Positions 28,277 to 35,942 of a stretch of DNA of 37,550 nucleotides are shown piece by piece; the stretch's first letter is position 1, and each line of letters begins with the position of its first letter. The stretch is from positions 1 to 37,550 of the forward strand of contig VGDM01000022.1 of NCBI GenBank assembly GCA_016869715.1. The letters run 5' to 3'. The translations under genes were made by a program, and so were the position numbers. The notes under the pieces were generated by a model. The model had not been told where the DNA came from. It worked only from the letters and a program-made list of their open reading frames with translations, and did no database searches. Source of the stretch: Alphaproteobacteria bacterium. GTDB lineage: Bacteria; Pseudomonadota; Alphaproteobacteria; Acetobacterales; Acetobacteraceae.

Positions 28277-28639
28277 ATGCATCGTCTTTGGCTGATCACC
28301 GGCGCCGTGGCCGGGCTCATCGCGGTTGGGCTTTCCGCCTGGGCAGCGCATGGGCTGCCCGCCCGATTGGACCCGACGCGTATGGCAGCCGTGCAGAACG
28401 CGCTGACGATGCAGGGCTGGCATGCGCTTGCCCTGTTAATCGCCGGGCTGATGGCCGAAAGGGGCCGCCGCCTTGCCCATTTCGCCGCCTCGGCCTTACT
28501 GGCCGGCATGATCCTGTTTTGTGGCGCGGTCTGGCTCAGCGCGCTGATGGGCCAATCGCTCGGTCCCATCGCGCCTTCGGGTGGGATGCTGCTGTTGCTG
28601 GGCTGGGCCTTGCTGGCGCTCGCGGCGGCGCGGCGGTGA
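28277..28639 (+). CDS. DUF423 membrane protein (YgdD-like)
   Basis: A 120-residue protein with four hydrophobic segments and the DUF423 pattern: ITGAVAGLIAVGLSAWAAHGL at the N terminus (split as ITGAVAGLIAVG and AWAAHGL), QNALTMQGWHALALLIAG in the middle and GPIAPSGGMLLLLGWALLAL at the end. Function in the family is unknown; members are inner-membrane proteins. Its TGA stop overlaps the GTG start of the next gene (GTGA), suggesting translational coupling. Confidence 0.85.
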   Translation: MHRLWLITGAVAGLIAVGLSAWAAHGLPARLDPTRMAAVQNALTMQGWHALALLIAGLMAERGRRLAHFAASALLAGMILFCGAVWLSALMGQSLGPIAPSGGMLLLLGWALLALAAARR

Positions 28640-29543
28640 TACGCGCTGCGTACCTCGCCGCCGATGGGCTTGAGGCGGAACTGGCCGAAGAACTCCGCCT
28701 GTCCAGCCGGCGCCTGACTGGCTGGCATGGTCGCCTGGCGCTTTCGCCTGACCCGCCCGCGCCGGCGATCTGGGCCTTGGATATCTGGACCGATCCGCGC
28801 GAATTGCGCGCCCCTTCAGTCAAGGCCGCCGCAGACGCGGTGCGCGCCATGCAGCGCAATTGGTCCCATCTGCCGCTATTGCATCACCGCCGCCGCACGC
28901 TGATTGCCGAACGCCTGCCGCCCGTAAAGGCGCGCCCCTTGGTCTTCCCGGAACCCGCGCCCACCGCCCCCTTGGGTGCCTGGATACTGCTGGCGCCGGA
29001 TCGGCTGCTCGCCAGCCCGAGCAAGACCAGCCTCTTTGTCAATGGCGAACCGCGCTTCGTGGAAGACAAATCCGGCCCGCCGTCGCGCGCCTATTTGAAA
29101 TTATGGGAAGGGCTGACGCGGCTTGGCCGCCATCCCGGTCCCGGAGACCGCTGCCCTGACCGTGGCGCATCCCCCGGCGGTTGGACCTGGGTGATTGCGC
29201 GGCTCGGCGCCACGGTGACGGCGCTGGATAAGGCGCCGCTTGACCCGGCCACTGGTCCCCTCCCCGGCGTTAATTTCCGCCCAGAAAGCGTTTTTGCCCT
29301 GGACCCCCGGCAAGAGTCGCCGGTCACCTGGCAGTTCAGCGACGTGATCTCTTACCCGGCGCGGCTTTTGGGCCTGGTGCGGTGCTGGATTGAGGCGAAA
29401 AAGGCCGACAATATCTTTTGCACCATCAAATTTCAGGGCGAAACCGACCACGCCATCTAGAATTTCAGCAAATTCACGGCTCTATTCTTTTTCATACTGC
29501 GCATAACAAGCATGAAGTGCCCTTCACGCGCCTCGCCCCCTGA
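28636..29543 (+). pseudogene. RlmM-like 2'-O-ribose methyltransferase gene with C-terminal frameshift
   Basis: From GTG 28636, overlapping the DUF423 stop, the frame gives a THUMP-like N-terminal half (AAYLAADGLEAELAEEL), then SKTSLFVNGEPRF, SRAYLKLWEGLTRLG, the SAM motif GASPGGWTWVIARLG, ALDKAPLD, SDVISYPARLLGLV and IFCTIKFQGETDHA, and hits TAG at 29458-29460. One frame over, starting about 29455, LEFQQIHGSILFHTAHNKHE continues to a TGA at 29541-29543; AHNKHE is the conserved end of this FtsJ-like family. So a one-base loss (or two-base gain) cut off the last 29 residues or so. In addition motif I reads CPDRGASPGG where CLDLGASPGG is usual. The activity would be on rRNA if functional; that looks doubtful. 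Confidence 0.75.
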
Positions 29544-29990
29544 ATTTTTCGGGATCGCGCGCCGAAGCTGGCACGGCTTCTGTAATGGACCAAATGTACC
29601 AAAACGGTGCCGTCGGCCAAAGCGCCGACGCCAACCAAAACGGGGTTGCGACGATGTTGGTGGTTTCGGAAAAGTCTTCGACAGCTGCTCAAGAGATCCG
29701 GGTCCGCCGCATGCAGAGCACGCAAGATGCGGCTCGGCTTGACGTCGCAGGGGGGCGAAAAGAATTCGCACCCATGCTGCAAGAATTGCGGCAAAGCCCG
29801 GCAAGAACTGCCGGTCCGGGGACACCCACGGGCAATACGCTCGCTGCCATGCTCCAGCGGATCGATAGGGACAAGACGGTCGCATCTCTCCGCTGGAGCT
29901 GAGGGCTTCTGCGAAACGCGCCTATGAGGTGCCCGAACGCGCCAAGGCCTGAAGCTTCCGCTGTTCGCTGGCCTGATCCTATAACGGGGC
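29544..29990 (+). other. Intergenic stretch with one weak open frame (29585-29902)
   Basis: This stretch has no recognisable gene. A 105-codon plus-strand frame (MDQMYQNGAVGQSADANQNG at its start, ...NTLAAMLQRIDRDKTVASL near its end) is hydrophilic, has rare-looking AGG and AGA codons, and lacks a clear ribosome site. It might be a small hypothetical protein or the remains of one. Antisense frames are low-complexity and Arg/Cys-rich, as expected of shadows. No repeats or RNA genes were seen. Confidence 0.3.
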
Positions 29991-30839
29991 ATGTCGCAAG
30001 CTGAGACAGCCCAATTCGGCGCTACCGCCATTATCATGCGCGTGCTGCGGGCTTCCGCTTCCGACCGCATTGCCCTGACCAGCGCAGGCTGCGCCTTCTA
30101 CGCCATGCTGGCACTGTTTCCCGGCATTTTCCTGCTGATTTCGCTCTATGGCATGGTGTTCGACGCGGCGACGGTGGAACCGCAGCTTCAAGTACTGCGC
30201 GAATTGGTCCCCGAAGACACCTTTGAGATGATCGCGACCCGCGTGCATGATTTGGTTGAAGCGCCGCGCCCGCGCCTGGAATTGAGCGCGATTTTGAGCG
30301 CCGCCATCGCGATTTGGAGTGCGTCCGCCGGCACGCGCGCGACCATCGGCGCGTTGAATATGGCGCATCATGTGGAAGAAACACGGCCCTTCTTTCGTTA
30401 CCACGCGCTGGCCATTGGGCTGACTTTGGCGGCGACGATTGCGGCGGTGATTGCGATAGCGGCGCTGGTTGCCTTGCCCGGCATTCTGGCGCTGTTTGGA
30501 CTGCCGGCGCTGCGTGCCCTGTCATTGCGTGGGCTTTCGCTGCTGACGCTTTTGCTGCTGGTGGGGCTTTCGCTGATGGCGGTGTATCGGTTGGGTCCAG
30601 CATCGCGGCGGTTGCCGATTCGGCGCATCCTGCCAGGTGTGATCATGGCCACCCTGGTCTGGGCCTTGGTGTCGGCGGCCTTCAGCCTTTATGTCTCCGA
30701 CTTCGCAACTTACGACGCCATGTATGGGCCACTTGGTGCCACGGTTGGCCTGCTTATGTGGTTCTATGTCAGCGTATATGTCGTGCTGCTGGGCGCTGAA
30801 TTGAATGTGGCGCTCGCAAGCCGCGCCGGCATGTGGTGA
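29991..30839 (+). CDS. YihY/BrkB-family inner-membrane protein
   Basis: A 282-residue polytopic membrane protein with about six hydrophobic segments. Family features are LTSAGCAFYAMLALFPGIFL, MVFDAATVEPQLQVLRELVPE, ILSAAIAIWSASAGTRATIG, RRLPIRRILPGVIMATLVWA, and the C-terminal YGPLGATVGLLMWFYVSVYV followed by LLGAELN. The family is often named virulence factor BrkB or wrongly ribonuclease BN; its molecular function is not established. The N terminus begins at ATG 29991. It is transcribed alone, with 42 bases before the next gene on the same strand. Confidence 0.92.
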   Translation: MSQAETAQFGATAIIMRVLRASASDRIALTSAGCAFYAMLALFPGIFLLISLYGMVFDAATVEPQLQVLRELVPEDTFEMIATRVHDLVEAPRPRLELSAILSAAIAIWSASAGTRATIGALNMAHHVEETRPFFRYHALAIGLTLAATIAAVIAIAALVALPGILALFGLPALRALSLRGLSLLTLLLLVGLSLMAVYRLGPASRRLPIRRILPGVIMATLVWALVSAAFSLYVSDFATYDAMYGPLGATVGLLMWFYVSVYVVLLGAELNVALASRAGMW

Positions 30840-30881
30840 CAGTAACGCAGCGCCGGGCCAGAGTCGCGCCGGAGGCCCCGC

Positions 30882-31970
30882 ATGACCCAAACCACCATCA
30901 GCGCGATCACCATTCACTGCGTGGATGCGCCAATTGACCCGCCGCTGCGCAATAGCCTGAATGTCATTCCCCGCGCGCCCTTGGTGATTGCGGATGTCAC
31001 GACCAATGATGGCGACACCGGCACGGCCTATGTCTTTCCCTATACGCGCGCTGCATTGGGGCCGACGGCGTCACTCGCGCGTTCGATTGGGGAAGGGCTG
31101 ATCGGGCGGCCCTTGGCGCCAACTTCGCTCTGGCGCGAATTGCATGACGGGTTTCGCATTCTGGGCAGTGAAGGCCTGGTGCAGATTGCGCTTTCGCTTA
31201 TGGATATGGCGCTCTGGGATGCGCTTGCCCGCCGCGCTGGCCTGCCGCTTTACGCCATGCTGGGCGCCGAGACACGGCCTATGCCGATATACGCCTCGCT
31301 CCGTGGTTGGGGGCCGGCGATGCTCGCGGAAGAAGCCGGCCAGGCGGCGGCGCGGCTCGGCGCGCGGGCGGTGAAATTCAAGCTCGGCCATCCACGGCTG
31401 GAAGATGACCTGGCGACGGTGCGCGCAGTGCGCGGCGTGGTCGGCGATGATGTCGCGATTTTCGTGGATTACAATCAGGCGCTAACGCTGCCGGAAGCAG
31501 AACAGCGCGGGCGTGCGTTGCAGGCGCTTGATGTGCGCTGGCTGGAAGAACCGTTGCCGGTGCAGGATGATGCGGGGATGGCGGCCCTTGCCGCGCGGCT
31601 CGAAATCCCCATCCAGGGCGGGGAGAACTGGTGGGGCCCCGCCGGCATGCAGCGCGCCTTGGCCGCTGGAGCCTGTGATTTCTGCATGCCGGATGCGATG
31701 AAGATTGGTGGTGTCACCGGCTGGCTGCGCGCGGCTGCCATGGCGGCGGCGCATCGTATGCCGATGTCATCGCATATCTTTGTCGAAGTCAGCGCACATT
31801 TGCTGCAAGCGACACCGACCGCGCATTATCTGGAACATCTGGATATCGCCGCCCCCCTTCTGCGCGAGCCCTTGGTGGTGCGGGATGGCATGGCGCTGGT
31901 GCCCAATGCCCCTGGGCTTGGGCTTGACTGGGATCAGGCGGCGCTGCGTCATTTCCAGGTTGATGGGTGA
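30882..31970 (+). CDS. Mandelate racemase/muconate lactonizing enzyme family protein
   Basis: A 362-residue enolase-superfamily enzyme that abstracts the alpha-proton of a carboxylate. The catalytic residues of mandelate racemase are all present, one position later than in that enzyme: KFK with K165 and K167, Mg2+ ligands D196 (FVDYNQ), E222 (WLEEPLP) and E248 (QGGENW), and the Asp/His dyad D271 (MPDAMKIGG) and H298 (SSHIF). This places it in the mandelate-racemase subgroup (racemases and acid-sugar dehydratases). The substrate is unknown. A D-2-hydroxyacid dehydrogenase gene follows after 22 bases, pointing to hydroxy- or sugar-acid catabolism. Confidence 0.93.
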   Translation: MTQTTISAITIHCVDAPIDPPLRNSLNVIPRAPLVIADVTTNDGDTGTAYVFPYTRAALGPTASLARSIGEGLIGRPLAPTSLWRELHDGFRILGSEGLVQIALSLMDMALWDALARRAGLPLYAMLGAETRPMPIYASLRGWGPAMLAEEAGQAAARLGARAVKFKLGHPRLEDDLATVRAVRGVVGDDVAIFVDYNQALTLPEAEQRGRALQALDVRWLEEPLPVQDDAGMAALAARLEIPIQGGENWWGPAGMQRALAAGACDFCMPDAMKIGGVTGWLRAAAMAAAHRMPMSSHIFVEVSAHLLQATPTAHYLEHLDIAAPLLREPLVVRDGMALVPNAPGLGLDWDQAALRHFQVDG

Positions 31971-31992
31971 TCCCACGCTGAAAGGCCCTTCC

Positions 31993-32913
31993 ATGCGCGC
32001 AGCCTTTATTGATGCCAATGCTTCCCTTGCCGCAGTGATGCGAAAGCTCCATCGCGCCGATGATCTGCCGATGGCCATTCATGAAACGCCCGATATCCGC
32101 CCGGATTATCTGCCCGGCGTGCTGCAGGGTGTGCAGATCATGATCAATGACCATACGCATTGCCCGCTGGCGGTGATCAAGCGCTGCCCGGATTTGAAAG
32201 ACATCGTCTTCCTTGGCACCGGTGCGCGTTCCTACATGAACCCCGAGGAATTGGATGCCGAATGCGGCGTGAAGGTGCATATCATCAAGGGCTATGGCAA
32301 TACCGCGGTGGCGGAGATGGCCTTCGCGCTGATGTGGGGCGCGGCGCGGGGCTTGGGCAATATGCATCACGCCATCATGGGCGGCGGCTGGCCGCGCACC
32401 GATGGCATGCAGCTTACCGGCAAGACGATTGGGCTGATTGGCTTTGGCGGCATTGCCGCGGAAATGGCGCGGCTTTGTCAGGGTATTGGCATGCGCGTGC
32501 TGGCCTGGAATCGCAGTCCCAAATCCGTACATGGCATTGAATTTATCGATCTGGACAGGCTTTTGGCGGAAAGCCATGTCGTCAGCCTGCATCTTTTGCT
32601 GAATGATGAAACGCGTGGTTTTTTGTCGCGCTCGCATATCGCCAGCATGCGCCAAGGCGCGCTGCTGATCAATACGGCGCGCGGCGCCGTGTTGGATGAG
32701 GATGCGCTGGTGGAGGCACTCGCTTCCAGCCATTTGGGCGGCGCGGGTTTGGACGTATTTGTTACCGAGCCGCTGCCGGCAGGCCATGCGCTGACGAAAC
32801 TGTCCAATGTGACGCTTTCGACCCATTCCGCCTTCCGCACACCGGAAGCGACGGATAATCTGATCGAAGCGTCACTGGAACATTGCCGACGGATTTTGCG
32901 GCAAGGTGGATGA
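31993..32913 (+). CDS. D-2-hydroxyacid dehydrogenase (NAD-dependent)
   Basis: A 306-residue NAD-binding 2-hydroxyacid dehydrogenase. The Rossmann motif is IGLIGFGGIAAEMARL, with catalytic Arg in INTARGAVLDE, Glu in VTEPLP and His in LSTHSAF. FLGTGARSYMNPEELDAE is the N-terminal substrate-loop region. The start at 31993 has AAAGG 8 bases upstream; an ATG at 31963 overlapping the previous stop is also in frame. It probably forms a two-gene operon with the mandelate-racemase-like gene. It is only distantly similar to the dehydrogenase at 18761-19735, so the two are not recent duplicates. Confidence 0.9.
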   Translation: MRAAFIDANASLAAVMRKLHRADDLPMAIHETPDIRPDYLPGVLQGVQIMINDHTHCPLAVIKRCPDLKDIVFLGTGARSYMNPEELDAECGVKVHIIKGYGNTAVAEMAFALMWGAARGLGNMHHAIMGGGWPRTDGMQLTGKTIGLIGFGGIAAEMARLCQGIGMRVLAWNRSPKSVHGIEFIDLDRLLAESHVVSLHLLLNDETRGFLSRSHIASMRQGALLINTARGAVLDEDALVEALASSHLGGAGLDVFVTEPLPAGHALTKLSNVTLSTHSAFRTPEATDNLIEASLEHCRRILRQGG

Positions 32914-32941
32914 ACAGAGCCTCGTTATGTTGGCCCAGAGC

Positions 32942-33047
32942 CTCTAGAGCAGATCACGTTTAGATGGAAAATCTGAGCATGTGAAGATGCACGAAAAACA
33001 ACGATCTAGAGCGGCTGCGTGAACCCATGTGAACGCAACATGCCCTA
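32942..33047 (-). repeat. Dispersed intergenic repeat, copy B (inverted relative to copy A)
   Basis: Read on the minus strand it begins TAGGGCATGTTGCGTTCACA and contains TCGTTGTTTTTCG, CATCTTCACATGCTCAGA and CTAAACGTGATCTGCTCTAG, matching copy A at 25769-25872 in the same order. Short CTCTAGA motifs occur at one edge and inside. It lies in the 346-base gap between two convergent genes, 28 bases after the dehydrogenase stop. The remainder of that gap, 33048-33259, is GC-rich and strongly self-complementary. Confidence 0.75.
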
Positions 33048-33193
33048 ACGCCCGCCGAAGGCGCGCGAGCGCCCGAATGGGCGCCGCCGCGTATGCTGCG
33101 AAGCAAAGCGCGCGGAGGTGCGCGCCGGCGGCTCCGCGCCTGATCTGCGAAGGTGGCATCACCGAAGCGATGAATCAGTCGCGCACATTCAAG

Positions 33194-33248
33194 GCAAGCG
33201 TGATCCGTGTAACGGATCACGCTTGCGGGCGGATCGCTTGCGATCCGC
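33194..33248. repeat. Two adjacent perfect hairpins in a convergent intergenic gap
   Basis: GCAAGCGTGATCCGT (33194-33208) and its exact reverse complement (33212-33226) flank a 3-base loop, giving a 15-bp perfect stem. Two bases later GCGGATCGC (33229-33237) pairs with 33240-33248 across TT, giving a 9-bp perfect stem. They sit 11 bases after the TauD-like gene stop on its downstream side. No T run follows on either strand, so a standard intrinsic terminator is not supported; a bidirectional transcription barrier or a mobile palindrome is possible. Confidence 0.65.
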
Positions 33249-33259
33249 GACACCAGAGT

Positions 33260-34147
33260 TCAAGCCGCCTGCGCCAAGGTTGGCGCACTGTCAGCAACGG
33301 TCGTCCGATGCAGATCGCGCGGCTTGTCGGCCGGGTAGCGCCGCGCGCGATGCATGGTCACGCGGTTGTCCCACATCACCAGATCATGCGCGCGCCAAAT
33401 ATGCGCATGGACGAATTCGCGCTGGGTTGCGTGTTCCGTCAGGTCACGCAGCATGGCGCGCGCTTCGGGCACCGGCATGCCATGGATCTGTCCGGCATGG
33501 GCTGAAAGAAATAGCGAAAGCCGCCCGGTCTTGGGATGGCGGCGCACCAGGCGCTGCGGTACTGGCGCCCATCTTTGGCGTTCTTCTTCCGTGAAATCGG
33601 TGAAGCCCAGAACCCCGCGCGAGAAGATCTGGCTGTGATCCGTGATCATCTCTCGAATTTCCGATTTCATAGCTGTGTCAAGCGCATCCCAGGCAGCGCG
33701 CATATCGGCGAATTCCGTATTACCGCCGTCGCCGGGGATCACACGTGCCGAGAGCAGGGAATATTTCGCGGGCGTCGCCTTGAAGGATGAATCGCTGTGC
33801 CAGAGCATATTGCCCAGGCTGAACAGGCGCCGCCGATCATCGCGCGCCAGCACATTGGAATTCTTGTCGAGGTTGGAGATGTCATTCACCTCCATCGAAA
33901 GGCGCCGATCAGCGGCCTTGGCGATATCGCCGGTGGCCGTTTCCAGCGGGCCGAAATGGCGGCTGAAGGCCAATTGCTTTTCGTCATTGATGTCCTGGCC
34001 GTGGAAGACCAGCACGCCAAACTTATCCATGCCGGCATCAATGGCGGCGGCATCGGCAGCGCTGACGGGGTTTTTAAGATCAATGCCGGCAACCACGCCG
34101 ACAAAATCGGGCCGCGCCGGATTGGCGGGGGTAATCGTGACATTCAT
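33260..34147 (-). CDS. TauD/TfdA-family Fe(II)/2-oxoglutarate dioxygenase
   Basis: A 295-residue non-haem iron oxygenase that couples 2-oxoglutarate decarboxylation to hydroxylation of a substrate. The iron-binding HxD is H117/D119 in MLWHSDSSFKA and the distal histidine is in VTMHRARRYPADKPRDLHRT, with the following arginines for 2-oxoglutarate. GPLETATG and YSLLSARVIPGDGGNTEF are typical of the alpha-ketoglutarate-dependent 2,4-D/taurine dioxygenase family. The start at 34147 follows GGAGAGGATCC, and the frame continues upstream without a ribosome site. Natural substrate unknown; it sits alone between two repeat elements. Confidence 0.92.
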   Translation of the reverse strand: MNVTITPANPARPDFVGVVAGIDLKNPVSAADAAAIDAGMDKFGVLVFHGQDINDEKQLAFSRHFGPLETATGDIAKAADRRLSMEVNDISNLDKNSNVLARDDRRRLFSLGNMLWHSDSSFKATPAKYSLLSARVIPGDGGNTEFADMRAAWDALDTAMKSEIREMITDHSQIFSRGVLGFTDFTEEERQRWAPVPQRLVRRHPKTGRLSLFLSAHAGQIHGMPVPEARAMLRDLTEHATQREFVHAHIWRAHDLVMWDNRVTMHRARRYPADKPRDLHRTTVADSAPTLAQAA

Positions 34148-34172
34148 GGATCCTCTCCATCGTAGTGCTGGA

Positions 34173-34216
34173 GCGTTTTCGAGCCAAGTGAACTCACTTG
34201 GCGGCTCGGAAAACGC
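34173..34216. repeat. Palindromic intergenic element upstream of the TauD-like gene
   Basis: An imperfect hairpin: GCGTTTTCGAGCC...AAGTGA pairs with TCACTT...GGCTCGGAAAACGC around a 2-base AC loop, with small bulges. Sequences beginning GAGCGTTTTCGAG followed by an AAAACGC arm are widespread intergenic palindromes in alphaproteobacteria. Just after it are two AACGATTA motifs and a second small hairpin, CCGCTT/AAGCGG (34252-34265). It lies 26-69 bases before the TauD-like start, so it may also shape that gene's promoter. Confidence 0.65.
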
Positions 34217-34303
34217 GACCAAACGATTAGAACGATTATAGCGCGGAAATCGCCGCTTTGAAGCGGTTTGTGCGGCACGACCTGTCCATGCCAAGAAGCA
34301 ACC

Positions 34304-34906
34304 ATGTCCGATGCCGCTAAACGCCCCCGCCGCCCCGCCGGCACGCCGCCCAATGCGGCGCGGCTCAGGGAAGCGGCGCTTGCCCATCTGGCGCGCTTTG
34401 CCGCGACCGAGGCGGGGCTCCGGCGCGTCTTGGAACGCCGTGTGGCGCGCTGGGTCCGCGCTGCCGAGGCTGAGGGCCTGCCGCGGGAAGCGATTGCCCA
34501 AGCGACCGCCGCGCTAACCGCGGAGATCGCCAGCATCGCGCAAAGCCTGGTCGCGGCTGGTGCAGTGAATGATGCCGCCTTTGCCGAAAGCCGCGCCCGG
34601 CGGCTGGCGCGATCCGGCCATTCCCGCCGCGCCATCGCCGCGCACCTTGCCGCCAAGGGGATCGAGAGCGAGACCGCCGCCGCTGCCCTGCCGGAAGGCG
34701 AGGAGGCTGAGCTTCTGGCCGCCATCGCCTTTTGCCGCCGTCGCCGGATTGGCCCCTTTGCGCGTAAGGCCCCTGATGCGACGGCGCGCTTGAAAGCGCT
34801 GGCAGCCCTCGCGCGCGGTGGCTTTGCCCAAGCGGTTGCGCGCCGCGCCCTAGCGAAGGAGCCCGATCAGGCCGAGGAAATGCTTCTGGCAGGCCGGCGC
34901 GGATGA
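34304..34906 (+). CDS. recX: RecX-family regulatory protein
   Basis: A 200-residue, all-helical, Ala/Arg-rich protein with the three-helix repeats of RecX: ALAHLARFAATEAGLRRVLE, LVAAGAVNDAAFAESRARRL followed by SGHSRRAIAAHLAAKGI, and a C-terminal FCRRRRIGPFA with ALARGGFAQAVARRALA. RecX binds RecA filaments and limits recombination. No recA gene is in the window, which is common in this class. The start at 34304 gives the normal length, and the frame upstream (to 34268) has no better site. It overlaps the next gene by 4 bases (ATGA). Confidence 0.82.
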   Translation: MSDAAKRPRRPAGTPPNAARLREAALAHLARFAATEAGLRRVLERRVARWVRAAEAEGLPREAIAQATAALTAEIASIAQSLVAAGAVNDAAFAESRARRLARSGHSRRAIAAHLAAKGIESETAAAALPEGEEAELLAAIAFCRRRRIGPFARKAPDATARLKALAALARGGFAQAVARRALAKEPDQAEEMLLAGRRG

Positions 34907-35625
34907 GTGATCGGGCGGAAGGCAAGGGGCCAGTGGTCTTCACCCGGCATGGCGTGGCGCATGGCATCCGGACAGCCCTGCCTTTGGTGATCGTTACTTT
35001 TCCGTTTGGGTTGGTGGTCGGTGTCATTTCCGATCAGAAGGGGCTGTCCTGGCTTGAAACTGTGCTGATGGCAGCGCTGCTCTCTGCCGGTTCGTCACAA
35101 TTATTAGCGCTGGAGCTTTGGTACGACCCGGCGCCGATTTTGGCCGCCACAATTGCCGCGATTGTGGTGAATATCCGCATGGCGCCGATGAGTGCGGCGC
35201 TGGCGCCTTGGCTCGATAAGCTGCGTGGTGTGCAGCTTTGGGGCAGCCTGGCCTTCATGGTGGATCATGCCTTCGCGCTTTCCGCCGCCGAGCAGCGGCG
35301 CGGCGGGCGCGATGCCGGATTTCTGCTCGGCATTGGTGTGACGCTTTGGTGCTTTTGGAATATCTCGGTCGGGCTTAGGCATATGATAGGATCGGCGGTG
35401 CGGTTTCCGGCAGGGCATCCGCTGTATTTCGCTGCCATCGCGACTTTTGTGGTAATCCTTGTACCGCTATGGCGTGGTGTGCGGCGTGATTAATGGCCTT
35501 GGTTGCTGGCGGGCGTTTTGGCGGTGTTGGCCTGGAAGGCAGGGCTTGGCCAGCCCTGGCCGCTGCTGATCGATGCATTTGCTGGCGCGGTGCTGGGCGC
35601 TTGGTTTGAGCTGCGCCGCGAATGA
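34903..35625 (+). pseudogene. azlC: AzlC-family branched-chain amino acid exporter subunit with an internal stop
   Basis: Large subunit of an AzlCD-type exporter. Membrane segments include ALPLVIVTFPFGLVVGVIS, MAALLSAGSSQLLALELW and AFMVDHAFALSAAEQ, typical of AzlC. A TAA at 35491-35493 stops it at 196 residues, yet the same frame continues WPWLLAGVLAVLAWKAGLG, PWPLLIDAFAGAVLGAW and ELRRE to TGA 35623-35625. This supplies the last two membrane segments and restores the family length of about 240. Its true stop overlaps the azlD start by 4 bases, the normal coupling of this pair. So a single nonsense change (for example TTA or CTA to TAA) truncated an otherwise intact gene. Confidence 0.82.
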
Positions 35626-35942
35626 CGCTGCGCCCCGATGTGCTGCTTGCCATTATTGGCATGGCGCTGGCGACTTACCTCTGCCGCGCAGGCGGCTATG
35701 CGCTGTTTCGGGCGCTCCGCCCGCCGCGTTATATGGAAGTGGTCTTGCAGCATCTGCCGGGGCCGATTTTCATGGCCTATGCCATGCCGGTTCTCGCAGT
35801 ACATGGCTGGAAGGGTTGGGTGGCGACAGTGGAGGTGGTGACGGTGCAGTATTTTGCGCGCCGCTTGGCGGCGGCGATCCTGGTCGGTGTTGGTGCCCTG
35901 GCGGGGCTTAGTCCGCTGGAAGCCTGGTATCTTGCGCGCTGA
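35622..35942 (+). CDS. azlD: AzlD-family transport protein, small subunit
   Basis: A 106-residue protein with three to four hydrophobic segments (LLAIIGMALATYLCRAGGYA, LQHLPGPIFMAYAMPVL and a C-terminal helix), matching AzlD, partner of AzlC in branched-chain amino acid export. The TYLCRAGGY motif is conserved in the family. It starts inside the end of azlC (ATGA) and overlaps the MFS gene by 11 bases. The gene itself is intact although its partner has a stop. Confidence 0.87.
   Translation: MTLRPDVLLAIIGMALATYLCRAGGYALFRALRPPRYMEVVLQHLPGPIFMAYAMPVLAVHGWKGWVATVEVVTVQYFARRLAAAILVGVGALAGLSPLEAWYLAR

Noticed and set aside
31789..32826. 345-codon minus-strand frame opposite the second hydroxyacid dehydrogenase
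   Set aside because: Low-complexity His/Arg/Gln composition and no ribosome site; the plus strand has an intact Rossmann enzyme.
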